Shown one piece after another: positions 25,394-34,387 of a stretch of DNA of 64,000 bases. The position numbers and the translations under genes were made by a program. This stretch comes from Dryocola clanedunensis_A. GTDB taxonomy: Bacteria; Pseudomonadota; Gammaproteobacteria; Enterobacterales; Enterobacteriaceae. Position 1 is the first letter of the stretch. The number at the start of each line of letters is the position of its first letter. The stretch lies in NCBI GenBank assembly GCA_038405435.1, contig JBBYHZ010000008.1, one strand, 5' to 3'. The notes under the pieces are model-generated. The model did not search any database. It worked only from the letters and a program-made list of their open reading frames with translations, and was not told the origin of the DNA.

Positions 25394-26746
25394 CTAAATC
25401 CGAGAGAAATCATTGAAAAGTGCAAGCCCCATCAACAGCACCAGCAAAATAGAGCCAATGCGGTAACTAAAGTCTTGAACTCGCTCGGAAACCGGCCCGC
25501 CCTTCAGTTTTTCAATCGCCAAAAAGAGCAGATGCCCACCGTCCAGAACGGGGAGCGGAAACAGATTGATGATGCCCAGATTGACGCTGATCAGCGCCAG
25601 GAACATCAGGTAGTAAATCAACCCGAATTCCGCCGACATACCTGCCCCTTGAGCTATGGAGATTGGCCCACTGAGGTTATTCAGTTTTACGTCACCGGTT
25701 ATTAATTTCCCCAACATGTTGACCGTCAGCTTCATCAGGTTCCACGTTTTATCCGTGGCTTCTGCTACAGCAACAAACGGCCCATACTGGCGCACTGTCT
25801 TGTACTCAGCTGGCAGCGGGATAACCTTTGGTACCACACCCGCAAACCCTTCAGCCTTCGCTTTACCCGGTTTTGTATCCGGTATCAGCGTTAAAGACAA
25901 GGACTGCCCCTGTCTTTCTACTTCAACAGCCAGAGATGTGGCTGGGTTATCACGAACCAGAGTGACAAACTGGGTCCACTGGTTGATAAGCGCACCGTTG
26001 ACTTTAACGATCCTGTCCCCGGCTTGCAAACCCGCCTTACTGGCTGCTGATTCAGGTTGTACTTCTTCCAGCACCGTTTCGACCTGTGGACCTTTCGGCC
26101 TGATACCTATCGAAACAATGGGATCTTCTTTATCGGGCTCAAACTGCCACTGACGTAGATCGAGCGTTTTCTCGCTGCTCAGATTCGTCCCGAAAGGCGC
26201 CAGCGTGACGCGCGAGCTTTCGTCACCAATTTTGGCGACGAGAGCGAGACGAACTGCATCCCAGTCAGGCGTTTCGATGCCATCTATCGCTTTAAGTTCC
26301 ATGCCTGGTGCAATTTGTGCTGTCGCCGCTATCGAATTGGGCGTTATTTCGCCAACAACCGGACGAATACCAGGGACGCCGATGATAAACACCAGCCACC
26401 AGGCAAACACGGCAAAGATAAAGTTGGCAATAGGACCGGCGGCAATAATGGCCGCGCGCTGAGAGACAGTTTTATTGTTAAAGGCGTAATGGCGCAGTTC
26501 CGGAGTGACGGACTCAACGCGCTCATCAAGCATTTTGACATAGCCGCCCAGCGGGATCAGGGCAATGACAAATTCTGTGCCGTGACGATCGGTACGGCGC
26601 CACAGCGCCTTACCAAAGCCGATGGAAAAGCGCTCAACGCGGACGCCACAGCGGCGGGCTACCCAGAAATGGCCAAACTCGTGCACGGTAATCAAAATGC
26701 CCAGTGCAACGATAAATGCTGCCAGATTCCAGAGTATGCTCAGCAT
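25394..26746 (-). CDS. rseP: intramembrane site-2 protease of the sigma-E response
   Basis: Zinc metalloprotease that cuts RseA inside the inner membrane after DegS cleavage and also clears remnant signal peptides. The 450 residues show HEFGH (His 22, Glu 23, His 26) in the first membrane segment, two tandem periplasmic PDZ domains (about 115-310), and the second metal motif PVLDGGHLL near 398-406. It lies between cdsA and bamA. Its coding sequence also carries a likely sigma-E promoter. Confidence 0.97.
   Translation of the reverse strand: MLSILWNLAAFIVALGILITVHEFGHFWVARRCGVRVERFSIGFGKALWRRTDRHGTEFVIALIPLGGYVKMLDERVESVTPELRHYAFNNKTVSQRAAIIAAGPIANFIFAVFAWWLVFIIGVPGIRPVVGEITPNSIAATAQIAPGMELKAIDGIETPDWDAVRLALVAKIGDESSRVTLAPFGTNLSSEKTLDLRQWQFEPDKEDPIVSIGIRPKGPQVETVLEEVQPESAASKAGLQAGDRIVKVNGALINQWTQFVTLVRDNPATSLAVEVERQGQSLSLTLIPDTKPGKAKAEGFAGVVPKVIPLPAEYKTVRQYGPFVAVAEATDKTWNLMKLTVNMLGKLITGDVKLNNLSGPISIAQGAGMSAEFGLIYYLMFLALISVNLGIINLFPLPVLDGGHLLFLAIEKLKGGPVSERVQDFSYRIGSILLVLLMGLALFNDFSRI
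26272..26300 (-). promoter_or_regulatory. sigma-E promoter inside rseP
   Basis: On the minus strand GGAACTT (26294-26300) is followed after exactly 16 bases by TCGAAA (26272-26277), a near-perfect sigma-E site. A sigma-E start within rseP ahead of bamA is, as I recall, reported in E. coli; the position here is consistent. It would raise bamA, skp and the lipid A genes during envelope stress. Confidence 0.75.
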
Positions 26747-26757
26747 AAAACCTTCCG

Positions 26758-27615
26758 TTAAATCGTCCTGAAAACTAACAAAAGCAGACAGGCAAACACC
26801 GGCACTGCCGCTGTCAGACTGTCGATGCGATCCAGAATACCACCATGTCCGGGGATCATGTGACCGCTATCTTTAATCCCTGCTTCACGCTTAAACATAC
26901 TTTCGGTTAAATCGCCCAGCACCGAAGCCAGTGCGGCAACAATCGAACACACCAGCAGAATGACCGGCGCGACGTCCAGATTCGCCCACAGGCTAAACAG
27001 CACGGAGATGACGGCTGAGGTAAACAGGCCGCCAATAAAACCTTGCCAGGTCTTACCCGGAGAAACCTTCGGCGCAAGTTTATGCTTGCCGAACATTTTA
27101 CCAAACAGGTAAGCGCCGGAATCAGCTCCCCATACGAGGATCATCACGTACAGCAACCACATGGCACCCGTGTAGTGGTTAACGTCGTAGTGCCAGTTAC
27201 GCAGCACGATCATACCCCAGAAGAAAGGTACGATGGTTAGCAGGCCAAAAACAAGCCGCAACGTCTTAGAATTGCGCCACATAGCGGCAGACTCCGGATA
27301 AAACAGCACTAACAGCAGCGCCGCTATCCACCAGGCCAGGGAGGCCCAGAGTGAGTACTCAATTACCGGGATATGCACCGTGCGGTGGTATTCCGGCAGG
27401 GCGAAAAGCATCGCCGCCAGCAATAGGCCACAAAGAACCGCCAGCCAGACCCGCTGTGAACGCGCTTTAAAACCGGCCAGCTGTCCCCATTCCCAGGCGG
27501 CCAACATGCAAACAACCAGCGTGGCGATAGCAAAACCGACCGGCGGCAGTAAAAACAGCGCGGCAATCACCACGGGTATTAAGATCAACGCGGAAATCAG
27601 GCGATACTTCAGCAA
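26758..27615 (-). CDS. cdsA: phosphatidate cytidylyltransferase
   Basis: Makes CDP-diacylglycerol, precursor of all membrane phospholipids. The 285-residue inner-membrane protein has about eight hydrophobic segments and the family signature with GIKDSGHMIPGHGGILDRID near the C-terminus. It begins with TTG behind a GGGGGT site, like the E. coli gene. It follows uppS by 18 bases. Confidence 0.96.
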   Translation of the reverse strand: MLKYRLISALILIPVVIAALFLLPPVGFAIATLVVCMLAAWEWGQLAGFKARSQRVWLAVLCGLLLAAMLFALPEYHRTVHIPVIEYSLWASLAWWIAALLLVLFYPESAAMWRNSKTLRLVFGLLTIVPFFWGMIVLRNWHYDVNHYTGAMWLLYVMILVWGADSGAYLFGKMFGKHKLAPKVSPGKTWQGFIGGLFTSAVISVLFSLWANLDVAPVILLVCSIVAALASVLGDLTESMFKREAGIKDSGHMIPGHGGILDRIDSLTAAVPVFACLLLLVFRTI

Positions 27616-27633
27616 AAGTGACCCCCAACAGGC

Positions 27634-28386
27634 TTATTCGCCACCAGGTGCTGTGCCACCAAAACGACGCTCTCGATTCGCAAAAGCATTTAGCGCACCT
27701 TCAAAGTCTTGTTCATCGAAATCAGGCCAAAGAACATCGGTAAAGTAAAGCTCTGCATAGGCGATCTGCCAAATCAGAAAGTTACTGATGCGATGCTCCC
27801 CACCTGTCCTAATAACTAAATCTACAGGGGCCAACTCATTCATGCAGATTTGCTGACTCAGCATCTCTTCATCAATTTCATCCGGGCGCAATACACCTTC
27901 GCGCACCTGTTCAGCAAGATGCCGGACGCCCTGAATAATATCCCAACGGCCACCATAATTCGCGGCAATGTTGAGCGTTAAACCGGTATTAGCTCCGGTC
28001 ATTGTTTCGGCTTTTCTGATACGTTCCTGCAGACGAGCGTTAAACCGGCTGGTATCACCGATAACCCGCAGACGGACGTTGTGACGATGCAAGCTTTTGA
28101 CTTCACTGTCTAAAGCCCAGACGAACAACTCCATCAGTGCGGTCACTTCCTGCGCCGGACGATTCCAGTTTTCACTGCTGAAGGCATAAAGCGTGAGCGC
28201 CTCAATACCGTTATTTGCTGCAAAACTGACGGCACGGCGGACGGACTTCGCTCCCGCTTTATGACCAAAGACTCTCATTTTCCCTTGTCGTTTAGCCCAA
28301 CGACCATTGCCATCCATAATAATGGCAACATGGCGTGCGCCATGCGCGGATTCGGTTTCGCTTAATTGTTGGTTTGCAGACAACAT
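27634..28386 (-). CDS. uppS: undecaprenyl diphosphate synthase
   Basis: Also called IspU. It adds eight cis-isoprene units to farnesyl diphosphate to give the C55 carrier of peptidoglycan and O-antigen units. The 250-residue protein has the catalytic Asp 25 in IIMDGNGRWA, SENWNRP in the middle and the RTGGEHRISNF diphosphate-binding motif. It appears to open the long envelope operon; a terminator separates it from dxr. Confidence 0.96.
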   Translation of the reverse strand: MLSANQQLSETESAHGARHVAIIMDGNGRWAKRQGKMRVFGHKAGAKSVRRAVSFAANNGIEALTLYAFSSENWNRPAQEVTALMELFVWALDSEVKSLHRHNVRLRVIGDTSRFNARLQERIRKAETMTGANTGLTLNIAANYGGRWDIIQGVRHLAEQVREGVLRPDEIDEEMLSQQICMNELAPVDLVIRTGGEHRISNFLIWQIAYAELYFTDVLWPDFDEQDFEGALNAFANRERRFGGTAPGGE

Positions 28387-28446
28387 AACGCGTAATAATT
28401 CCCTGAAAAGAATTTAGCGGTACTTGAGAATGACTTCAGCCTTCGC

Positions 28447-28474
28447 ACAAAAAAGCCGTGCTTTGACACGGCTT
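28447..28474 (-). terminator. dxr terminator
   Basis: On the minus strand an 8-bp stem (AAGCCGTG / CACGGCTT) with a six-base loop is followed by a T-run, about 100 bases after the dxr stop. The remaining spacer towards uppS (28387-28446) must hold the uppS promoter, which I could not define. Confidence 0.85.
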
Positions 28475-28572
28475 ACCACCCTTCTCTCTGCCTTAAGCGA
28501 GGGAAAGGTGGCGCAGACTATATCACTGAAGCACAACGCTAACAAATAGCGGCAACCCAGCCGATTGAATAA

Positions 28573-29772
28573 TCACCGGTAAGCGACGCGCGTCACCAGA
28601 CTTCTGGCAACCTCTCGTGCTGTTGCATCCACCGCCTGCACCTCGTCGACACTTTGTGGCTCTGTCAGGTCAACCTGTTCCAGCACCGCCCGGTTAAGTG
28701 CAGCAATATCCGTGAAACGCAGACGATCGTGCAGGAAAGCCTCCACCACAATCTCATTTGCTGCGTTCAGTACGGTCGTTGCTGCCTGTCCCTGTTCGAA
28801 GGCCTCAATGGCCAGTTTCAGACAAGGATAGCGGTGATAATCTGGCTCCATAAAGGTAAAGGTGCCAATTTTACAGAAATCCAGCGGCGCAACGCCTGAG
28901 ACAACGCGCTCCGGGAACGCCATCGCATGGGCGATTGGGGTTCGCATATCCGGCGCGCCGAGCTGTGCCAGCACGCTCCCATCGCGGTAGCGCACCATAG
29001 AGTGGATAACCGATTGCGGATGGATCAGCACTTCCATTTGTTCCGCGCTGGCGTTAAACAGCCAGCGTGCTTCAATGTACTCAAGACCCTTGTTCATCAT
29101 GGTGGCAGAGTCGACGGAAATTTTACGCCCCATCGACCAGTTCGGATGGCTGCATGCCTGGTCCGGCGACATCGTCGCCAGCTCGCCTAACGGCGTTTCA
29201 CGAAATGGGCCACCTGACCCGGTGAGAATAATTGACGATACGCCATTATCTTCCAGCTCAGCGTATCCCAGGTTCTGCTGGATTGTTTCCGGCATACTCT
29301 GAAAAATCGCGTTATGTTCGCTGTCGATTGGTAATAATTGCGCGCCGCTACGCTGCACGGCGTCCATAAACAGCCGGCCGCAGGTGACCAGCGACTCTTT
29401 GTTGGCCAGTAGCACCTGTTTGCCCGCAGCTATCGCCGCAAGCGTAGGCAGAAGCCCTGCCGCACCTACAATGGCCGCCATCACCTGATCGACCTCATCA
29501 AGGGCGGCCATGTCGCAGGCTGCCTTCTGCCCTGAGAGCACTTCCGTCCTGCATCCCTGCTGCTGCAGGATGCGTTTCAGCTCACCAGCAGAAGCTTCAT
29601 CATCCATTACTGCCCAGCTCGGTCGGAACTCCAGGCACTGCTCAGCCATGCGCGCCACGTTCTTCCCGGCCACCAGAGCCTTGACGGAGAACTGTTGAGG
29701 ATTATGACGAACGACGCTTAGGGTACTGGTGCCGATAGAACCGGTGGAACCGAGGATGGTCAGCTGCTTCAT
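28573..29772 (-). CDS. dxr: 1-deoxy-D-xylulose 5-phosphate reductoisomerase
   Basis: Second step of the MEP isoprenoid pathway, NADPH- and metal-dependent, and the target of fosmidomycin. The 399-residue protein has the nucleotide-binding GSTGSIG (8-14), the metal and substrate motif DSEHNAIFQ near 150, and SGGPFRE. It supplies isoprenoid precursors for UppS just downstream. Confidence 0.97.
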   Translation of the reverse strand: MKQLTILGSTGSIGTSTLSVVRHNPQQFSVKALVAGKNVARMAEQCLEFRPSWAVMDDEASAGELKRILQQQGCRTEVLSGQKAACDMAALDEVDQVMAAIVGAAGLLPTLAAIAAGKQVLLANKESLVTCGRLFMDAVQRSGAQLLPIDSEHNAIFQSMPETIQQNLGYAELEDNGVSSIILTGSGGPFRETPLGELATMSPDQACSHPNWSMGRKISVDSATMMNKGLEYIEARWLFNASAEQMEVLIHPQSVIHSMVRYRDGSVLAQLGAPDMRTPIAHAMAFPERVVSGVAPLDFCKIGTFTFMEPDYHRYPCLKLAIEAFEQGQAATTVLNAANEIVVEAFLHDRLRFTDIAALNRAVLEQVDLTEPQSVDEVQAVDATAREVARSLVTRVAYR

Positions 29773-29837
29773 GAGGGACTCTGAATTGTAGTGGGAATGG
29801 TCGGGCAGATAAATCTACACCTGTTCGCGGAAAGCAA

Positions 29838-29887
29838 AACGCCGTAAACAAAACCCGTGACGTTGATCACGGCCTGTGTACGGCGTT
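29838..29887 (-). terminator. frr terminator
   Basis: Nested inverted repeats: an inner CCGTGA / TCACGG stem and an outer AACGCCGTA arm pairing with TACGGCGTT. On the minus strand the inner stem is followed by GTTTTGTTT. It lies just after the frr stop. Confidence 0.75.
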
Positions 29888-29903
29888 GTCATCAAAAGAG
29901 AGC

Positions 29904-30461
29904 TTAGAACTGCATCAGCTCGGCTTCTTTCTCAGCCAGTGTCGCATCCACTTTCTTGATGGCAGCGTCAGTCAGTTTCTGAACGTCGTCCTGAGAGCGG
30001 CGATCGTCATCTTCGCTGATCTCTTTCTCTTTCAGCAGGGCTTTAACTTTATCGTTCGCATCACGACGGACGTTACGTACCGCAACGCGAGCGCCTTCAG
30101 CTTCGCCACGCACAATTTTGATCAGATCTTTACGACGTTCTTCGGTCAGCGCTGGCAGCGGTACGCGGATGTCGGTACCGGCAGAGCTTGGGTTCAGGCC
30201 GAGGTCGGAAGCCATAATCGCTTTCTCAACGGCCGCGCTCAGAGAGCGGTCAAAAACGTTGATTTTCAAAGTACGGGAATCTTCAACGGTCACGCTTGCC
30301 AGCTGGCGCAGCGGCGTTGGCGTACCGTAGTACTCGACGACAATGCCGTCCAGCAGAGAGGGGGATGCACGGCCAGTACGGATTTTACCGATCTGGTTTT
30401 TGAAGGCTTCTACGCATTTTTCCATACGTACTTCAGCGTCTTTTCTGATATCGCTAATCAC
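29904..30461 (-). CDS. frr: ribosome recycling factor
   Basis: Splits post-termination ribosomes together with EF-G. The 185-residue protein has the typical three-helix bundle and small alpha/beta domain, with GKIRTGRASPSLLD near 25-38 and LPALTEERRKDL near 103. It starts with GTG, as in E. coli. A 162-base spacer separates it from pyrH; it contains a -10-like TATACT on the minus strand (near 30525), so frr probably has its own promoter. Confidence 0.97.
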   Translation of the reverse strand: MISDIRKDAEVRMEKCVEAFKNQIGKIRTGRASPSLLDGIVVEYYGTPTPLRQLASVTVEDSRTLKINVFDRSLSAAVEKAIMASDLGLNPSSAGTDIRVPLPALTEERRKDLIKIVRGEAEGARVAVRNVRRDANDKVKALLKEKEISEDDDRRSQDDVQKLTDAAIKKVDATLAEKEAELMQF

Positions 30462-30623
30462 GTTACGAATCCTTGAAAGCAGGTATTTGGGCAGGCCACA
30501 CAGAGCTCGCGTTGTTTTGCTGCTAAGTATAGCCCTGTTTATTCATGGCGCCCCATCAGGGCTGCCGGGTCTGTGAAGACAGGTATAAAGGTGAATCTTA
30601 CCCTGAATAGGCCAGCACTGAAA

Positions 30624-31349
30624 TTATTCAGTGATCAGAGTGCCTTCTTTTTCACCCATTACCACGCGGCGCAGTGCGCCAGGCTTGTTCATGTTGAAAA
30701 CACGAATCGGTAATTTGTGGTCACGCGCAAGCGTGAAGGCGGCCAGATCCATCACTTTCAGCTCTTTATCCAGCACTTCCGTATAGGTCAGCTGCTCGTA
30801 AAGAGTCGCGGTTGGATCTTTAACCGGGTCGGCGGTAAACACGCCGTCAACTTTGGTGGCTTTCAGCACCACGTCCGCTTCGATTTCGATACCACGCAGG
30901 CATGCGGCGGAGTCAGTGGTGAAGAACGGGTTACCGGTACCAGCAGCCAGGATAACTACGCGGTTGTTGCGCAGCAGGCTGATCGCTTCGGCCCAGCTGT
31001 AGTTGTCGCACACACCATTCAACGGAATGGCGGACATCAGGCGGGCGTTCACATAGGCGCGATGGAGCGCGTCACGCATCGCCAGGCCGTTCATCACGGT
31101 AGCCAGCATGCCCATGTGGTCGCCCACAACACGGTTCATGCCGGCTTTCGCCAGGCCCGCGCCGCGGAATAAGTTGCCACCACCAATTACCACCCCGACC
31201 TGAATACCCAGTTCAACCAGCTCTTTAATTTCCTGAGCCATACGGTCCAGTATGCTCGCATCAATACCGAAACCTTCGGTGCCCTGCAGGGCCTCGCCAC
31301 TCAGTTTAAGTAGGATGCGTTTATAGACGGGTTTTGCATTGGTAGCCAT
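30624..31349 (-). CDS. pyrH: UMP kinase
   Basis: Hexameric bacterial UMP kinase, activated by GTP and inhibited by UTP, that makes UDP for RNA, DNA and sugar nucleotides. The 241-residue amino acid kinase fold protein has KLSGEAL near 15-21, the VIGGGNLFRG glycine loop and the TGNPFFTTDSAA segment near 140. It follows tsf after a terminator-like hairpin and a 144-base gap. Confidence 0.97.
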   Translation of the reverse strand: MATNAKPVYKRILLKLSGEALQGTEGFGIDASILDRMAQEIKELVELGIQVGVVIGGGNLFRGAGLAKAGMNRVVGDHMGMLATVMNGLAMRDALHRAYVNARLMSAIPLNGVCDNYSWAEAISLLRNNRVVILAAGTGNPFFTTDSAACLRGIEIEADVVLKATKVDGVFTADPVKDPTATLYEQLTYTEVLDKELKVMDLAAFTLARDHKLPIRVFNMNKPGALRRVVMGEKEGTLITE

Positions 31350-31456
31350 GTTTCTTTCCTGAGAACAGTCAACGAATGGGGATGGATAAATCTGGCGACA
31401 TTGTGTCGCATATCAGCAAGAACTGTATCAGATCAGACTGATATTTAAGGCTGGAT

Positions 31457-31489
31457 AAAAAGGAACCGCCAACTGGCGGCTCCTTTTTT
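31457..31489 (-). terminator. rpsB-tsf terminator
   Basis: An 11-bp stem with one mismatch (AGGAACCGCCA / TGGCGGCTCCT) with T-runs on both strands, five bases after the tsf stop. It ends the rpsB-tsf transcript before pyrH. Confidence 0.88.
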
Positions 31490-31493
31490 AACA

Positions 31494-32345
31494 TTAAGAC
31501 TGCTTGGACATTGCAGCAACTTCTGCTGCGAAGTCAGTCTCAACTTTCTGGATGCCTTCGCCCACTTCAAAGCGGATGAAGTTAGTTACGTCTGCATTGT
31601 GCTCTTTCAGGAACTGACCAACAGTTTTGCTTGGGTCAATAACGAAAGGCTGGCCAGTCAGAGAAACTTCGCCGGTGAATTTCTTCATGCGGCCTTCAAC
31701 CATTTTCTCTGCGATTTCTTTTGGCTTGCCAGACTGCATCGCGATATCCAGCTGAACCTGGTACTCTTTCTCAACAACTTCAGCAGACACGTCTTCTGGC
31801 TTAACGAATTCTGGCTTGCTTGCTGCAACGTGCATTGCAATCTGCTTAACCAGCTCTTCGTCAGCGCCTTTAGCGGCAATCAGAACACCGATGCGAGCGC
31901 CGTGCAGGTAAGAACCCAGCACTTCGCCTTCAAGGGAAGCAACGCGACGGATGTTGATGTTCTCACCGATTTTAGCAACCAGGGCAACGCGTTCTTCTTC
32001 GAACTGTGCTTTCAGAACTTCAACGTCAGTGATTTTGCCAGCCAGAGCGGCATCCAGCACTTTGTCAGCGAACGCCTGGAAACCACCATCTTTAGCAACG
32101 AAGTCAGTCTGGCAGTTAACTTCCAGAATCACACCGTAGTTGCCTTCGATTTTGGTTTTGATCACGCCGTCAGCAGCTACGTTGCCTGCTTTCTTAGCAG
32201 CTTTGATCGCGCCAGATTTACGCATATTTTCGATTGCCAGCTCGATGTCGCCGTTAGCTTCAGTCAGTGCTTTTTTGCAATCCATCATGCCTGCGCCAGT
32301 ACGCTCACGCAGTTCTTTTACCAGAGCAGCGGTAATTTCAGCCAT
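31494..32345 (-). CDS. tsf: translation elongation factor Ts
   Basis: Nucleotide exchange factor for EF-Tu. The 283 residues show the N-terminal UBA-like domain (LVKELRERTGAGMMDCKKAL), the TDFVAKD motif near 80-86, which inserts into EF-Tu, and the core and coiled-coil domains. It follows rpsB, with an attenuator-like hairpin between them. Confidence 0.98.
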   Translation of the reverse strand: MAEITAALVKELRERTGAGMMDCKKALTEANGDIELAIENMRKSGAIKAAKKAGNVAADGVIKTKIEGNYGVILEVNCQTDFVAKDGGFQAFADKVLDAALAGKITDVEVLKAQFEEERVALVAKIGENINIRRVASLEGEVLGSYLHGARIGVLIAAKGADEELVKQIAMHVAASKPEFVKPEDVSAEVVEKEYQVQLDIAMQSGKPKEIAEKMVEGRMKKFTGEVSLTGQPFVIDPSKTVGQFLKEHNADVTNFIRFEVGEGIQKVETDFAAEVAAMSKQS

Positions 32346-32411
32346 TCTTTAATCCTCGGTTATCTCGTGAAGAGAGATAAGCCCTGGTTCACGTGTGGGC
32401 GAACCCTGGCT

Positions 32412-32443
32412 CAAAATAAAAAGGGGGCCTGAGACAGGCCCCC
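32412..32443 (-). terminator. rpsB-tsf intercistronic attenuator
   Basis: On the minus strand a perfect 9-bp stem (GGGGGCCTG / CAGGCCCCC) is followed by TTTTTATTTT. It lies between rpsB and tsf, so it is likely partial, letting some transcripts end after rpsB. Confidence 0.85.
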
Positions 32444-32494
32444 TAACCAAACTATGCAATACCTGGTTAATAAGGGCTCAGCAGAGCGACCTTA

Positions 32495-33220
32495 TTATTC
32501 AGCTTCTACGAAGCTTTCTTCTGCCTGAGCAGCCAGATCCTGAGAACGGCCTTCACGCACGGTAGCTGCAACAGCACCCAGGTACAGGGTAACAGCGCGG
32601 ATTGCGTCGTCGTTACCTGGGATTACGAAATCAACGCCATCTGGATCGGAGTTGGTATCAACGATAGAGAATACTGGGATACCCAGGTTGTTCGCTTCTT
32701 TGATAGCAATGTGTTCGTGATCGGCATCGATAACGAACAGAGCATCCGGCAGGCCGCCCATGTCTTTGATACCGCCCAGGCTGTTTTCCAGCTTGTCCAG
32801 TTCACGGGTGCGCATCAGCGCTTCTTTCTTGGTCAGTTTGTCGAAGGTACCGTCCTGGGACTGAGTTTCCAGATCTTTCAGACGTTTGATGGACTGACGA
32901 ACGGTTTTCCAGTTAGTCAGCATACCGCCCAACCAGCGATGGTTCACGAAGAACTGATCGCAGCTCAGAGCAGCTTCTTTTACTGGTTCGCTTGCAGCGC
33001 GCTTAGTACCAACGAAAAGGATTTTGCCTTTACGAGAAGAAATCTTGCTCAGCTCAGCCAGGGCTTCGTTGAACATTGGAACAGTTTTCTCAAGGTTGAT
33101 GATGTGAACTTTGTTACGAGCGCCGAAGATGAAAGGCTTCATTTTCGGGTTCCAGTAACGGGTCTGGTGACCAAAGTGAACACCAGCCTTGAGCATGTCG
33201 CGCATGGAAACAGTTGCCAT
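32495..33220 (-). CDS. rpsB: 30S ribosomal protein S2
   Basis: S2 of the small subunit, exactly 241 residues as in E. coli. The start is the ATG of MATVSMRDMLKAG; the open frame runs 270 bases further upstream but that is the untranslated leader. Visible signatures are VHFGHQTRYWNPKM near 14-27 and GIPVFSIVDTNSDPDGVDFVIPGNDDA near 179. In E. coli S2 represses its own operon through the leader. Confidence 0.98.
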   Translation of the reverse strand: MATVSMRDMLKAGVHFGHQTRYWNPKMKPFIFGARNKVHIINLEKTVPMFNEALAELSKISSRKGKILFVGTKRAASEPVKEAALSCDQFFVNHRWLGGMLTNWKTVRQSIKRLKDLETQSQDGTFDKLTKKEALMRTRELDKLENSLGGIKDMGGLPDALFVIDADHEHIAIKEANNLGIPVFSIVDTNSDPDGVDFVIPGNDDAIRAVTLYLGAVAATVREGRSQDLAAQAEESFVEAE

Positions 33221-33373
33221 GATTAAAACCTCTATAAGTAAATTGGGGTTAAGCCTCCACGTATCCCATATTACCGACCCCTGAGGGCACCCCGGAATAT
33301 GTGTCGATACGTGTGTGTTATTTACACAAAGTGAGAGTGTTGGCCGTACACCGAAAATCGGAGTACAAGTCCG
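33221..33373 (-). ncRNA. rpsB 5' leader (t44/tff RNA, S2 autoregulation)
   Basis: This untranslated stretch of about 150 bases upstream of rpsB corresponds in position to the t44 (tff) RNA of enterobacteria, a structured leader between map and rpsB. It holds short inverted repeats and a G-rich ACCCCTGAGGGCACCCC segment. Assignment rests on position and the promoter seen upstream; I have not folded it. Confidence 0.6.
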
Positions 33374-33379
33374 GCGCGC

Positions 33380-33409
33380 TTTATACCATAAAAGCTGGAC
33401 GGACTCCAA
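33380..33409 (-). promoter_or_regulatory. rpsB promoter
   Basis: On the minus strand TTGGAG (33404-33409) and TATAAA (33380-33385) are 18 bases apart, followed by a GCGCGCC discriminator, typical of ppGpp-inhibited ribosomal promoters. The rest of the 310-base map-rpsB gap (33410-33530) must carry the divergent map promoter, which I cannot place. Confidence 0.7.
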
Positions 33410-33530
33410 TAGTTGTTCGCGAATGCAGCGACTTCCCATTCTCAATTTGGCAGGGTTAGTACGCCCTGATAACATTGACGTACACCTGCTCAATTATTGT
33501 CGAAAAAGTCGACCCCTGCGGACCGAATTA

Positions 33531-34325
33531 ATGGCTATCTCAATTAAAACACCTGAAGAAATCGAAAAAATGCGCGTTGCGGGCGCGCTGGCGGCTGAAG
33601 TGCTGGAAATGATCGAAGAGCACGTTAAGCCTGGCGTCACCACTGGTGAACTCGACCGTATCTGTAGCGATTACATCATCAATAAACAGCAGGCCGTTTC
33701 TGCCTGTCTGAACTACCACGGCTTCCCGAAATCCGTCTGCATCTCGATTAACGAAGTGGTTTGCCACGGTATTCCGGACGACGCGAAAGTGCTGCGCGAT
33801 GGCGATATCGTCAATATCGACGTCACCGTTATCAAAGACGAATACCACGGCGATACGTCCAAAATGTTTATCGTCGGTAAGCCGACTATTCTGGGCGAGC
33901 GCCTGTGCCGCATCACTCAGGAAAGCCTCTACCTGGCGCTGCGTATGGTGAAGCCAGGCATCCGCCTGCGCACCCTGGGCGCGGCAATCCAGAAATTTGT
34001 TGAAGCGGAAGGTTTCTCCGTGGTGCGCGAATACTGCGGTCACGGCATTGGACGCGTCTTCCATGAAGAGCCACAGGTTCTGCATTACGATGCGGATGAC
34101 GGCGGCGTGGTGCTGCAGGCTGGCATGACGTTCACCATCGAACCTATGGTTAACGCGGGCGACTACCGCATTCGCACCATGAAAGACGGCTGGACGGTGA
34201 AAACCAAAGATCGCAGCTTGTCTGCACAATACGAGCATACTATTGTGGTGACGGATAACGGCTGCGAAATTCTGACGTTACGCAAGGATGACACCATCCC
34301 GAACGTCCTTTCGCACAGCGAATGA
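33531..34325 (+). CDS. map: methionine aminopeptidase, type I
   Basis: Removes the initiator Met from nascent proteins. The 264-residue pita-bread fold protein carries the dinuclear metal ligands (IVNIDVTV with the first Asp, DTSKMF, the His in GHGIGR, the Glu in TIEPMV and near the end HTIVV). The start is the ATG giving MAISIKTPEEIEKM; the open frame extends 216 bases upstream through the rpsB promoter and is not coding. It is divergent from rpsB. Confidence 0.97.
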   Translation: MAISIKTPEEIEKMRVAGALAAEVLEMIEEHVKPGVTTGELDRICSDYIINKQQAVSACLNYHGFPKSVCISINEVVCHGIPDDAKVLRDGDIVNIDVTVIKDEYHGDTSKMFIVGKPTILGERLCRITQESLYLALRMVKPGIRLRTLGAAIQKFVEAEGFSVVREYCGHGIGRVFHEEPQVLHYDADDGGVVLQAGMTFTIEPMVNAGDYRIRTMKDGWTVKTKDRSLSAQYEHTIVVTDNGCEILTLRKDDTIPNVLSHSE

Positions 34326-34347
34326 TTTGTCTTTAAGACAGCAATCG

Positions 34348-34373
34348 AAGCCGGCCCTGCGCCGGCTTTTTTT
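34348..34373 (+). terminator. map terminator
   Basis: A perfect 8-bp stem (AAGCCGGC / GCCGGCTT) with a CCTGC loop and a seven-T run, 22 bases after the map stop and just before glnD. Confidence 0.92.
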
Positions 34374-34387
34374 ATGGGTGGCTAATA

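Noticed and set aside
33221..33493. N-terminal extension of rpsB
   Set aside because: It runs through the leader and promoter of rpsB; S2 is exactly 241 residues from the ATG at 33220.
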